Shown: piece by piece, positions 54,197 to 63,134 of the stretch
How the letters are laid out: every line of letters starts with the position of its first letter
Position numbering within the stretch: the first letter of the stretch is position 1
Assembly: GCF_000177235.2 (NCBI RefSeq)
Contig: NC_014829.1
Coordinates: forward strand, 4,092,001-4,156,000
Source: Evansella cellulosilytica DSM 2522
GTDB lineage: Bacteria > Bacillota > Bacilli > Bacillales > Salisediminibacteriaceae
DNA: 64,000 bases
Direction: 5' to 3'
Program-made: the position numbers and the translations under genes
Notes under the pieces: model-generated
The model's input: the letters and a program-made list of their open reading frames with translations, nothing else
The model's database searches: none
What the model was told of the DNA's origin: nothing

Positions 54197-54208
54197 TTAG
54201 CCATTAGC

Positions 54209-56086
54209 CTAGATTAACTGATAGTGCTGTAAAAGTGTTATTGATGTGGCTAAAAGAACAATATTAATTATAGTGAAGGCAATGATAGCTAGTTTCACTT
54301 TTCGTTTATTTTTAATTAATAGATAGATCATTAGCGCAGTTATCGGCACGGATATATATGGTAAAGGAGTAGCGACTTGTAAATACCATGGTAGGCCGAA
54401 CATCAAGTTATTTATATTTTCAAGTCTCTCAAAGGCATAAATAACAGTAATGTAAAAAAATAAATGGGCACACACACCGATACCGTTGAGTTGCCAAAGT
54501 AGTGATCGCGATTTCCAGCTTTTTTTCACAACATCTCTAATCGCTAATGATATCCACGCAAGTAAAACGATTGTAAACCATACAATTAATACAGTGAAAG
54601 TGCTTCTGTGTGTATTGGGTGATTGCCAGAAATTAGTTTTTACCAAAGCTCCATACCCCGGCAACGCATGGGTTACCTCCCCATTTGAATCGACGTGAAA
54701 AACTAGTGTATTCCCGTTTTCCTGATTTTTAAAAACAAAATCATCTATTTGAATATAATCAGCGCTGCCACTCGCATCGGTAACGGTGATTCCATTATCA
54801 TTAGCTGTAATATTTGTAGCGGGTACAAATAAGCGCATGATTTTTGAAGGGTCACTTAAACTCACTCTCGTATCATAGTATTCCCCCTCAAAACTTGTTC
54901 GGTTTGTTGCTACGAAGTTTGTATAGTTGGAGGATACATGTATTGAATACGGATACAACGTTGTATCGATCATTTGATATAAATTCTCCAACATATGTAT
55001 TGCTTCAGGTCCCGTCGCACTAAAAAACATCCCGAAACTTCTCGTATGATCTAAGATTAAGGTAGAATAAGTACTGTTTGTTGCCCCAGTGTGTGACGTC
55101 ACATGAAAATCTGGCACATTGTACTCGAAAAAGCCATAACCAATTCCCTTCTGCAATGAATGATGCCTAAATTGGGCATGATGCATCTCGGAATGAGATG
55201 TATTCGTCAGAAGATGCTTCCCTTTATATTCACCTCTGTTTAAATGTGCTTCTATATAATGCGACATATCCTCCGCGGTAGCAAGAAATGCCCCAGCAGG
55301 ATACAAGCCATTTAAGTCGTAAACTGGTGCTGGATTATAGTCACCTTCCACATAGTTATATTCCTTCACCAGATATTCAAGTGCTTCACTTGTTATCCTC
55401 GGATGTGTATTCCTCATTTCTAACGGTTCTAAAATATTTGCACGAATATATTCTTCATAAGTCATCCCCGTCACATCTTCAATGATTGCCCCTGCCAAAG
55501 CATATCCATGATTACTATATTGAATGAACAACCCTGGCTCACGAATACGCTCTGGCAAATTTTCTTGTAAATACATTTGAAGCGGGAGTGCATTCTCAAA
55601 TTGCTCTGATTGCATTTTAACTATTTTTTCATCAAATCCAGCAGTATGCGTAAGAAGATGGTTCAATGTTATTGGCTGATCAAACGTTTCAGGCACCCGG
55701 ATATTTTTCAAATATGTATTCACATTTTCATTCAAATCTATCTTCCCCTCTTCAACCAGCTGCATAATAGCAATTGCAGTGAAGGATTTAGTGATCGAAC
55801 CAATACGAAAAAGTGATCGATCATAACGGATAGGGTTGTTAGTCTTTAAATCTTCTACTCCAAAACTAACGTGGTAGACTTCTCCATTATGAACAAATAC
55901 AAAAACGCTTCCTGTAACTTTCGATTCCATTTCCCAATTTTTATAGAATTCTCGAATCTCACGCTTGAATATTTCATTAGTGATCTCAGATAGCTCCTCA
56001 TTAGCATGTATATCAAGTGGCTCGAACATAAATATTAGGATGAAAAATAGAATGGATTTTTTTAAGACCCACTTAGACTTCAACAT
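54209..56086 (-). CDS. Serine hydrolase (beta-lactamase / CubicO family) with C-terminal membrane domain
   Basis: 625 residues from ATG 56086 (behind GGAGGTGT; an in-frame ATG 33 codons earlier lacks a site). Signal or membrane segment first, then a class C beta-lactamase-like domain with Ser97-x-x-Lys100 (GSITKSF) and Tyr190-Ser-Asn (QYSNHGY). After ~370 residues comes a beta domain, then four membrane segments. Members of this group act as D-aminopeptidases, esterases or cell-wall-related hydrolases; the specific substrate is unknown. Catalysis is expected outside the cell. Confidence 0.87.
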   Translation of the reverse strand: MLKSKWVLKKSILFFILIFMFEPLDIHANEELSEITNEIFKREIREFYKNWEMESKVTGSVFVFVHNGEVYHVSFGVEDLKTNNPIRYDRSLFRIGSITKSFTAIAIMQLVEEGKIDLNENVNTYLKNIRVPETFDQPITLNHLLTHTAGFDEKIVKMQSEQFENALPLQMYLQENLPERIREPGLFIQYSNHGYALAGAIIEDVTGMTYEEYIRANILEPLEMRNTHPRITSEALEYLVKEYNYVEGDYNPAPVYDLNGLYPAGAFLATAEDMSHYIEAHLNRGEYKGKHLLTNTSHSEMHHAQFRHHSLQKGIGYGFFEYNVPDFHVTSHTGATNSTYSTLILDHTRSFGMFFSATGPEAIHMLENLYQMIDTTLYPYSIHVSSNYTNFVATNRTSFEGEYYDTRVSLSDPSKIMRLFVPATNITANDNGITVTDASGSADYIQIDDFVFKNQENGNTLVFHVDSNGEVTHALPGYGALVKTNFWQSPNTHRSTFTVLIVWFTIVLLAWISLAIRDVVKKSWKSRSLLWQLNGIGVCAHLFFYITVIYAFERLENINNLMFGLPWYLQVATPLPYISVPITALMIYLLIKNKRKVKLAIIAFTIINIVLLATSITLLQHYQLI

Positions 56087-56442
56087 AGACACCTCCAGTG
56101 TATTAGGTGATTCCTTATTTCTAACAATATTTTTGTTCTTTAAGACAACAGCGTTACAGTATATGACAGGTTGCTTTATTGTCATTTTATTGCAAGGTTG
56201 GCGGATGTTTTGGGGCTTAAACTTACGCTAAGGACAACAACTATATTTAATATAAACATTATCGTTTTACAACCATTTCCACATCCTACAAATCACCTTT
56301 TTTTACGCTAATGGGGACGGATCTCGTTTGCCTGCAAGTATTTGGCAAACGAGATCCGTCCCCATTAGCCACATTAGCCAGAATGCGAGAGAAGAACTTG
56401 GTAATACTAACATTGAATAAAATGTTAAAAGTTGGTGGTTGT
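56087..56442. other. Divergent intergenic region with hairpin repeat
   Basis: Between the serine hydrolase gene and the KaiC-like gene. Apart from the 56307-56369 hairpin, I see no operator or clear promoter pair. Confidence 0.4.
56307..56369. repeat. Perfect 26-bp GGACGGATC hairpin repeat
   Basis: A 26-bp perfect inverted repeat starting GCTAATGGGGACGGATCTCG, with an 11-base loop TGCAAGTATTT. It is a family member in which GGTTCT became GGATCT and the partner AGAACC became AGATCC, so pairing is kept. It lies 70 bases before the KaiC-like start. Confidence 0.9.
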
Positions 56443-57852
56443 ATGAAACAGCTTGTTACTACGGGAATTAACGGTCTAGATAGCCTTTTGAACGGTGGTA
56501 TTCCAAAGGGAAATGGCATCATTGTAGAGGGAGCACCTGGAACTGGAAAAACAACGATGGGAATTCAATTCTTATACCATGGTGCCTTAAATGGAGAGAA
56601 TGGATTATATTTATCATTTCAAGAATTCCCCGATCAAATTTATAGTGATATGAGCAATTTTGGCTTCAATATTAAAGAACTTGAAAAGCAAAAATTATTA
56701 AAAATTGTCTTGCTCTCCCCTGAAGTTCTTTTAGAGGAAATGTTCATTCCATCAGGGCTATTTGAAGAGTTAGTAGAAGAATACGGATGTAAACGTATTG
56801 TTATTGATAGTTTGAGTATTTTTAAACATTTAGAGGAAGATGTTCATAAATTAAGAAAGTTAATTTACTCTTTTAAAAATATTCTTGGAAAGTACCGATT
56901 AACATCACTGATCATTTCAGAAAGGTATACAAATAATCAAGAGTTACCTTTTGAACATTTTATTTTTGATGGATTGATACAACTTAATTATAGGGAGAAA
57001 TTTGATGAGTATAAGGAAAGAACACTTGAAATTTTAAAAATGAGAGGTACAAAGATAGAAGAAGGTGAACATACGTATCGACTAACGGATGAAGGGGTAT
57101 ATATACTTCCTTCTTATAGAACGTTACATATTCAAAGGAGCATTAGTCAACATATCTCTACCGGTAATAAAGTTATAGATGAAAATTTAGATGGCGGGTT
57201 GCAACAAGGTTTAATTTATTTAATTGAAACAGATAGCACATCGATGTACAAATATATCGTTTCATCATTTGTTAGTCAATTAATGAAAAAGTCCCAAAAT
57301 TTTACGTACCTACTTCCTAGTATGATTACGATTCCAGAAATTAAAGCTCTGTTAGAACAGTTCGGAATAAATTTGGAGAAATATTTATTTGAACATAAAA
57401 GTGTATTTATTGAACAATTCGAAAGAACTCCCCCTACTTTTTTAAATGGTTATGTACATAGTGTTTCGCACCTTAATAATACGGATTATCGCTCCTTTGT
57501 CTTAAATGATTTAGGAAAATTAGTTCGAGAAAATAGCAAAACTGATTGGTTTACAATATACAATATTAACTCTGTTATAGATAAACGAGGAAAAAGTTTT
57601 GTATTAGATTTATATCCGGAGCTCGTTGCATTGCAAAAGGAATTAAATATGAGTGCTTTTGTGGTAGCTAACATCGATAAATTGGACAATGACGTTATTG
57701 CATTACTTCAGCACAAAGCAAATGCCATCATTAAAACTTGGAGAAATAACAAATATCAGTATTTGCAAGTAATGAAATCCCAATCTGGCATCTTCTCTCA
57801 ACCATATATTGTAGAGTCTGTAGATGCCCCACCTTTTTTTAGATTAATATAA
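56443..57852 (+). CDS. KaiC/RadA-like ATPase with degenerate second domain
   Basis: 469 residues from ATG 56443 (GGTGG five bases before). Domain 1 (about 1-235) is a RecA-fold KaiC-like ATPase: TTGINGLDSLLNGGIPKG, Walker A GAPGTGKTT (30-38), and Walker B-like RIVIDSLS. Domain 2 (about 240-469) starts with the same fold pattern (STGNKVIDENLDGGLQQG) but its Walker A is replaced by ETDSTSMYK, so it probably cannot bind ATP. Single KaiC-like proteins outside cyanobacteria are signalling ATPases of mostly unknown role. The HTH gene follows by 15 bases, so they are probably partners. Confidence 0.85.
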   Translation: MKQLVTTGINGLDSLLNGGIPKGNGIIVEGAPGTGKTTMGIQFLYHGALNGENGLYLSFQEFPDQIYSDMSNFGFNIKELEKQKLLKIVLLSPEVLLEEMFIPSGLFEELVEEYGCKRIVIDSLSIFKHLEEDVHKLRKLIYSFKNILGKYRLTSLIISERYTNNQELPFEHFIFDGLIQLNYREKFDEYKERTLEILKMRGTKIEEGEHTYRLTDEGVYILPSYRTLHIQRSISQHISTGNKVIDENLDGGLQQGLIYLIETDSTSMYKYIVSSFVSQLMKKSQNFTYLLPSMITIPEIKALLEQFGINLEKYLFEHKSVFIEQFERTPPTFLNGYVHSVSHLNNTDYRSFVLNDLGKLVRENSKTDWFTIYNINSVIDKRGKSFVLDLYPELVALQKELNMSAFVVANIDKLDNDVIALLQHKANAIIKTWRNNKYQYLQVMKSQSGIFSQPYIVESVDAPPFFRLI

Positions 57853-57867
57853 AAAAGGAGACTTCTC

Positions 57868-58335
57868 ATGAATATGAAACAAAAGCGTATTTTGCAGCAG
57901 GAATGCATACAGTTTTTTTATAAAAACGAGAACAGCTACGAAACTGCAAACAGCCTTGCTACAAGGTTAGGGAGAATGGAAAGCCAAGTGAAAGCGACAT
58001 TACAACACCTCGTTTTATCGTCCCACTTGAAAGAGAGAAAAGTAGGATCTCATCATGTATATTTTTTAAATACGGAAAAAGACACCTATAAACATGAATT
58101 TTCTGAAACGGAAGAAAGTAAATTCTCATTAATAATTGAAAAGGTTCAAAAATTAGACATACTTAGCCAAAGGGAAAAAGAGGTAATCATTCACATATGT
58201 AAAGGCTTAGATAACGCGAGTATTGGAGAAAGTTTAGGTATAAGTCCCCATACAGTAAAAAATCATATTAGCAACATTTATCAAAAATTAAATGTAAAAG
58301 ACCGCTTACAGCTTATAAAAGACCTTTACCATTAA
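57868..58335 (+). CDS. LuxR/GerE-type HTH regulator with N-terminal winged helix
   Basis: 155 residues. The N-terminal ~70 residues look like a winged-helix domain (ETANSLATRLGRMESQVKAT ... LSSHLKERKVGSHHVYFL), and the C-terminal part is a LuxR HTH (LSQREKEVIIHICKGLDNAS, GESLGISPHTVKNHISNIYQ). There is no receiver or ligand domain. ATG behind AAAAGGAG, 15 bases after the KaiC-like gene. It is the likely DNA-binding output of that ATPase. A GGACGGTTC repeat starts eight bases after its stop. Confidence 0.87.
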   Translation: MNMKQKRILQQECIQFFYKNENSYETANSLATRLGRMESQVKATLQHLVLSSHLKERKVGSHHVYFLNTEKDTYKHEFSETEESKFSLIIEKVQKLDILSQREKEVIIHICKGLDNASIGESLGISPHTVKNHISNIYQKLNVKDRLQLIKDLYH

Positions 58336-58350
58336 AAGTAAAGGCAAACA

Positions 58351-58634
58351 GGGACGGTTCGGAACCAGTGAAAAAGTACTTACCCTTTAAGTAAAGACTA
58401 ATAAATATAAGGTTATTTGAATATAGAGGTTGATGAGACCTATGCAAACTCGCTTTCCGCGGGCGGCTGGTAAGCCTCCTCTATGCTATGCATCTGCGGG
58501 GTCTTACCTCTGCCTTTGCTCCCGCAGGAGTCTAGCTTGCTCCGGTCTCATCAACCTTTTCTATAATTAGATATATTGAATATTAATACAATAAAATATC
58601 AAGATTTCTACTTTTTCAGTGGTCTCGGACGGTT
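58351..58634 (+). repeat. Foldback repeat E (short form)
   Basis: Same ends as A but about 85 bases shorter: the GC-rich segment with GAACGAGCG...GTAGAGGAAGAGACAG is missing, leaving CCCGCAGGAGTCTAGCTTGC. Copy F shows the same short form. Confidence 0.85.
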
Positions 58635-58667
58635 CTCATTAGCCAGCTTGGCTAATGAGAACCGTCC
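58627..58667. repeat. Perfect 18-bp GGACGGTTC hairpin
   Basis: GGACGGTTCTCATTAGCC and its exact complement around a five-base loop. It overlaps the right end of repeat E. Confidence 0.85.
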
Positions 58668-58802
58668 CTCTTCGTCCTAATAGGTTACTCTTCCTATTTG
58701 CTTCAAGTCATACGAAAGGTAATAGGAAGCGCTGGGGATTGTCAGACAGCGAAGATAATAGGAAAATTGAATGAGAAAAAGCTATTGGAAAGGTGTTTTA
58801 AA

Positions 58803-59519
58803 ATGGAGTCCTCACAAGATTTTTATCACTTATTTCAGCCCATTATCAATACTAATTTCCCTGAAAAACCTATTGGATATGAAGCATTTATTAGAAACAG
58901 ACATGAAAAAAATCCTCTCAAAATTTTTGAAAAAGCTAGAAAAAATAACTCGCTTTTAGAAATAGATCTTCATTCGATAAACTGTGCATTAAAATATGCA
59001 GATAGCAGTAACTCCGCTTACCATCTATTTATCAATATTTTTCCATCTACTCTAGTAAGCGATGCATTCCTAGCGTTACTTGATAAAATAGTAAATAAAC
59101 CAGTGATTTTAGAAATAAATGAAGCAAATGAAGAAACTACAATATGGAATAACCCATTACTAAAGAAAAACATCCTCTTGCTACAGGAACATAATATCAA
59201 ATGGGCTCTTGATGATGTAGGAACTGGCCAAGCTTCTATACAGCGAATATTTGAATATCAACCTAACTACATAAAACTCGATAAATATTTTTCCAATGAG
59301 TTAAGTGCTAGAAAAGAAAAGCAAAAAGTAGTTACTTTCTTCGTTGATTTAACTAAATATATGGGTTCACATTTCATTTTGGAGGGCATTGAGAAGGAAA
59401 CAGACCTTAAAATTGCAAAAGAGCTAGGTGTTAGGAATGTACAAGGATTTTTATTTGGTAAACCGCAAAAAGAAATAAGTCATCCTAGGAGTGATTGTTG
59501 TGCATCAAAAGTTAACTAA
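58803..59519 (+). CDS. EAL-domain cyclic-di-GMP phosphodiesterase or binding protein
   Basis: 238 residues, EAL domain only. The signature is GYEAFIRN (EAF instead of EAL); other motifs are present as [23 protein letters not shown] and EGIEKETD, so metal-binding residues are mostly kept and activity is possible. I use ATG 58803 behind GGAAAGGTG. The downstream MCP gene overlaps its last 20 bases, so the two are translated together. This suggests c-di-GMP signalling linked to that receptor. Confidence 0.85.
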   Translation: MESSQDFYHLFQPIINTNFPEKPIGYEAFIRNRHEKNPLKIFEKARKNNSLLEIDLHSINCALKYADSSNSAYHLFINIFPSTLVSDAFLALLDKIVNKPVILEINEANEETTIWNNPLLKKNILLLQEHNIKWALDDVGTGQASIQRIFEYQPNYIKLDKYFSNELSARKEKQKVVTFFVDLTKYMGSHFILEGIEKETDLKIAKELGVRNVQGFLFGKPQKEISHPRSDCCASKVN

Positions 59520-60792
59520 CAACATGAAAAAAGTCAAATTTGGATTGAGAAGTAAAATGGCGCTTGCAATCATCGTTAGCTTAGTCATTAGTACCCCTAT
59601 TTCAGCCATAATCAATAACTTTATCGACTTAGTGTACGATGGTAACTTAACTTTGATCGTAGATTCGATCGTTAGTCTATTAGTTACAACATGCATCATT
59701 TCAATATTTATACGATTTTTAGTACTCTCCCCTCTGCATAAAATTATTAATGAATTAGTATTGGTTTCAAAGGGAGATCTCACAAGGTCGATTCCTACTT
59801 CATCTAAAGATGAAATAGGTCAGCTTTCATCATTATTTAATCAAATGACAAGTAATCTTCGTGAGCTATTAAACAATATCATTACAACTTCTGAACAACT
59901 AGCGAATGCAGCAGAGCAGCTAAATGCTAATACGGAAGAAACAGCAACAACAACCACTACTATCGCATCATCACTTGAACAAGTTTTAACTGGCGTAGAA
60001 AATCAACAACATAAAATAAGTGATTCAGTTACAACAGTGAAGGACAATTATGAAAAAATGGACAAAACATCCAACAACATCCTCACACTTAAAAATGATT
60101 CAATCAAAGCCTCTGACAATGCAAAAAATGGAGAAACAATTGTTACCCACGCTATTAAACAAATGGACATTATCCATAAGCATACAAATGAAACTGGTGA
60201 TTTGATTAATCTTTTAAGCGAAAAATCTAACGAGATTGAGAACATTGTCTCAATCATTACTGCTATTTCTGAACAAACGAACCTTCTGGCACTAAATGCA
60301 GCTATTGAAGCTGCGCGTGCTGGCGAACATGGAAGAGGCTTCTCTATTGTGGCAGACGAAGTGAGAAAGCTTGCAGAGCAGTCGAGTTTTTCCGCAAAAC
60401 AAATTAGTGACATTATTCACGATATACAATCGAATACAAAACAAGCGGTTCATGCAATGGATAATAGTGAAAGTGCAGTTAACGAAGGGAGAAACATAGT
60501 TTACTCTGCTGGAGAATCCTTTCAAAATATATCAAATTCGATAGAAGCAGTCGTAAATACATTAACTACTGTCGCATCGTCCATCACTACTATTAATAAA
60601 GAGACAGACGTTTTAGTAACCTCCATTGAAAATGTCAGTGAGATTTCTAAACAAACTACTAGTCACACTCAGGAGGTTGCCGCTGCATCCGAAGAACAAA
60701 CCGCAATTATGAAGGAAGTAAGTGTCGCCACAGAATCATTATCTGAGCTAGCACTACACTTGCAAAAAACAACCAATAAATTCAGAACATAA
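59500..60792 (+). CDS. Methyl-accepting chemotaxis protein with minimal outside loop
   Basis: About 430 residues from GTG 59500, eight bases after AGGAG; a GTG at 59491 overlaps the ribosome site itself. Two membrane segments (about 20-40 and 48-72) enclose only a few outside residues. Then HAMP (about 72-125) and the signalling domain with [20 protein letters not shown] and [17 protein letters not shown]. With almost no outside domain it may sense membrane or internal state. It overlaps the EAL gene. Confidence 0.9.
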   Translation: MHQKLTNNMKKVKFGLRSKMALAIIVSLVISTPISAIINNFIDLVYDGNLTLIVDSIVSLLVTTCIISIFIRFLVLSPLHKIINELVLVSKGDLTRSIPTSSKDEIGQLSSLFNQMTSNLRELLNNIITTSEQLANAAEQLNANTEETATTTTTIASSLEQVLTGVENQQHKISDSVTTVKDNYEKMDKTSNNILTLKNDSIKASDNAKNGETIVTHAIKQMDIIHKHTNETGDLINLLSEKSNEIENIVSIITAISEQTNLLALNAAIEAARAGEHGRGFSIVADEVRKLAEQSSFSAKQISDIIHDIQSNTKQAVHAMDNSESAVNEGRNIVYSAGESFQNISNSIEAVVNTLTTVASSITTINKETDVLVTSIENVSEISKQTTSHTQEVAAASEEQTAIMKEVSVATESLSELALHLQKTTNKFRT

Positions 60793-60795
60793 AAA

Positions 60796-60856
60796 CTAAT
60801 AGGGACGGATCTCGTTTGCCTGCAAGTGTTTGGCAAAGGAGATCCGTCCCTATTAG
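60796..60856. repeat. 25-bp GGACGGATC hairpin repeat
   Basis: Begins CTAATAGGGACGGATCTCG; 25-bp stem with one mismatch and the 11-base loop TGCAAGTGTTT. It starts three bases after the MCP stop codon. Sister of the hairpin at 56307-56369. Confidence 0.9.
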
Positions 60857-60981
60857 CCTCCATTGGCCATCTAATTAAAAATACCTAGTAGAAATGTCAC
60901 ATTATTGTAGTAAAATATAACTATATGCCCTTAACAGATTTGTATAAACTTGCTATGGCGTAAAAATGGGGGGTTGTTCGA

Positions 60982-62550
60982 TTGTTTATCTTTCTTTTTC
61001 TTGTAAGTTTTATTCCTTTTCTGATCATGTTTGCTTTGGCATGTGAAGTGTATTACCGTTCTAAAAAAAGCAATTTTCATAGATTGACTGCGTTATTAAT
61101 CATTTTTTTAAGTATGCTATTTTTAACAGATGCTTTAAAATACTTTCTTCCACCTAGAGAAGCACTTATATTGCTACTTTTCAAATATTATTGTGTCTTC
61201 TTTATTATGACACTAGGAATTTATTTTTTTAGATACATTAGTAAAATCCGTTTATCGGGATGGTGGCATGCTTTGTTCCTATTCCCTTTATTTGGTGCAG
61301 TCATCATGACCTTCATGCTACCATTTGATCCAATTACCTTTAATGAGGTATCGAATGTACAAACCGAAATGTTCAGTCTACCATTTGTTGTATTACTTTT
61401 ATTTTGTACTATTATAGCCTTTATTTTTAATATTTACTTTCTTTATAAGGGATATAAAAAATCAAAAGAAGTGAATATAAGTAAAACTTATGTTAGTCGT
61501 CTACAATTAATTTTAAAAGGAAACATTATAACTACAATTGCAATCATTCTGTTAAACATCATTGTTTTTACTGCAGAACACCATGGAATCATATTAGCTT
61601 TTTTATCACCCTATGCCGTCTTAATTTGGGCATATACAGTTCGCTACTCTATGTTTAAATATGACCTACTTGAATCATCAAGTAGAAAATATGAGTTGTT
61701 ATTTAAAATGAGTACGAACGGTATCCTGATCTTAAATGATAAAGCAAAAATAGTGGATGTGAATCCTACATTTCTAAAAATGCTAGGATATACGAAGATG
61801 GATGTGTATCATCTCCCATTAAGTAGCTTCCTTATTGAGAAATCGCCAATCGATTTCCAATACAATTACGAAGCCGCCTATCCGGTTTCCGACCAACTAC
61901 ACATGGAAGTAACCTTAAGAGCAAGAAATGGGGAAAAAGTAACTGCCGAAATGTTTTCCGACTATATAGATATTGATGAGAAGAAGCATAGCTTTTTAAT
62001 TTTCAGAGATATTACACACCAAAAGACATACGAAGAAAAACTGAGATTTTTAGCTTATCATGACTCATTAACACAACTCGGCAATCGGGTATTGTTTTAC
62101 GAAAAGTTTAAAGAACTGGACAAAACGTTGAATTTTAATCAGCAACAATTAGCAGTAATTTTATTAGACTTAGATAGATTTAAGGAAATTAACGACTCAT
62201 ATGGGCATTCCGCTGGTGATGCTGTCTTAAAAAATGTTAGTTCGCAAATTTTACAATTACTACCTGAAATTGCCTATGGCTTCCGAATGGGTGGAGATGA
62301 ATTTGCCATCTTACTACCAACAACAACACAAAAAGAGCTGCTAGAAATTGTCGAGACCTTAATAGCCAATATACGAAAACCAATACAGATACAAGAAAAA
62401 AAGGTAATCGTATCTACAAGTGTCGGAATAAGCCTAGCAAATGAAGATGGCCTTGACCCAGATACACTCTTAAATAACGCAGACAAAGCAATGTACGAAG
62501 CAAAAAACAAAGACCGACAAACAGGGACGGTTCTTATTAACCAGGGCTAA
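60982..62550 (+). CDS. 7TM-PAS-GGDEF diguanylate cyclase whose last codons come from a repeat
   Basis: 522 residues: seven membrane segments (about 1-225, a histidine-kinase-type 7TM sensor), PAS (about 235-345) and GGDEF domain (about 350-515) with intact GGDEF (437-441), LDLDRFKEIND and DKAMYEAK. It should make c-di-GMP. The start is TTG at 60982 behind GGGGGG. The final residues (TGTVLINQG, stop) are encoded by a GGACGGTTC repeat, so the original C-terminus has been replaced; the catalytic domain itself is complete. Confidence 0.9.
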   Translation: MFIFLFLVSFIPFLIMFALACEVYYRSKKSNFHRLTALLIIFLSMLFLTDALKYFLPPREALILLLFKYYCVFFIMTLGIYFFRYISKIRLSGWWHALFLFPLFGAVIMTFMLPFDPITFNEVSNVQTEMFSLPFVVLLLFCTIIAFIFNIYFLYKGYKKSKEVNISKTYVSRLQLILKGNIITTIAIILLNIIVFTAEHHGIILAFLSPYAVLIWAYTVRYSMFKYDLLESSSRKYELLFKMSTNGILILNDKAKIVDVNPTFLKMLGYTKMDVYHLPLSSFLIEKSPIDFQYNYEAAYPVSDQLHMEVTLRARNGEKVTAEMFSDYIDIDEKKHSFLIFRDITHQKTYEEKLRFLAYHDSLTQLGNRVLFYEKFKELDKTLNFNQQQLAVILLDLDRFKEINDSYGHSAGDAVLKNVSSQILQLLPEIAYGFRMGGDEFAILLPTTTQKELLEIVETLIANIRKPIQIQEKKVIVSTSVGISLANEDGLDPDTLLNNADKAMYEAKNKDRQTGTVLINQG

Positions 62551-62561
62551 TAGGGCTAATA
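62522..62561 (+). repeat. Short GGACGGTTC repeat inside the cyclase gene end
   Basis: CAGGGACGGTTCTTATTAACC, then two GGGCTAATA units. It provides the last codons and stop of the diguanylate cyclase gene. Confidence 0.75.
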
Positions 62562-62848
62562 GGGACGGTTCGAGACCGCTGAAAAAGTAGAAATCTTGAT
62601 ATTTTATTGTATTAATATTCAATATATCTAATTATAGAAAAGGTTGATGAGACCGGAGCAAGCGAGACTCCTGCGGGAGAAAAGGCAGGGGTGAGACTAC
62701 GTAGATGCAAAGCATCAAGGAGGCTCACCAGCCGCCCGCGGAAAGCGAGTTTGCACAGGTCTCATCAACTTCTATATTCAAATAACTTTATATTTATTAG
62801 TCTATACTTAAAGTGTAAGTACTTTTTCACTGGTTCCGGACGGTTCTC
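62562..62848 (-). repeat. Foldback repeat F (short form, inverted)
   Basis: Reverse orientation relative to A. Short form as in E, here with a clean GAGACTCCTGCGGGAG junction. Ends CGAGACCGCTGAAAAAGTA and TACTTTTTCACTGG. Confidence 0.85.
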
Positions 62849-62929
62849 GTTAGCCAAATATTGAGGCAAATTAGGATAATAGGAACCGTCCCCATTTGCC
62901 AAAGTAGTTCCATGATATAACTGTTGCGC

Positions 62930-62965
62930 GCCTTCTATGAAAATCCTTTCATAGAAGGCTTTTTA
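62930..62965 (+). terminator. Intrinsic terminator, probably of the diguanylate cyclase gene
   Basis: A perfect 13-bp stem GCCTTCTATGAAA/TTTCATAGAAGGC, four-base loop, then TTTTT. It now lies 380 bases past the cyclase stop with repeat F between them, which suits a repeat inserted between gene and terminator. Confidence 0.8.
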
Positions 62966-63003
62966 ATTTACAACGGTTTTGTTCAGTTGTTTCTCAGGTC
63001 TTA

Positions 63004-63041
63004 CGGTTCTCATTTGCCTGCAGGATGGCAAATGAGAACCG
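63004..63041. repeat. Short GGTTCTCATTTGCC hairpin
   Basis: A 15-bp perfect inverted repeat CGGTTCTCATTTGCC/GGCAAATGAGAACCG with an eight-base loop, the last family member before the GLUG gene. Confidence 0.8.
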
Positions 63042-63134
63042 TCCCTCTTCACTTTTGTTTTTTTAACTAGTTTTTAACCTTAAGTTGTTAAAATGTTTTG
63101 AATGTTAAAAACTAAATAAGATGAGGTGGTAAAA

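Noticed and set aside
58640-58802. Cyclic-di-GMP riboswitch before the EAL gene
   Set aside because: GGAAGCGCTGGGGATTGTC near 58724 looked suggestive, but the paired segments and conserved core of GEMM riboswitches are not present.
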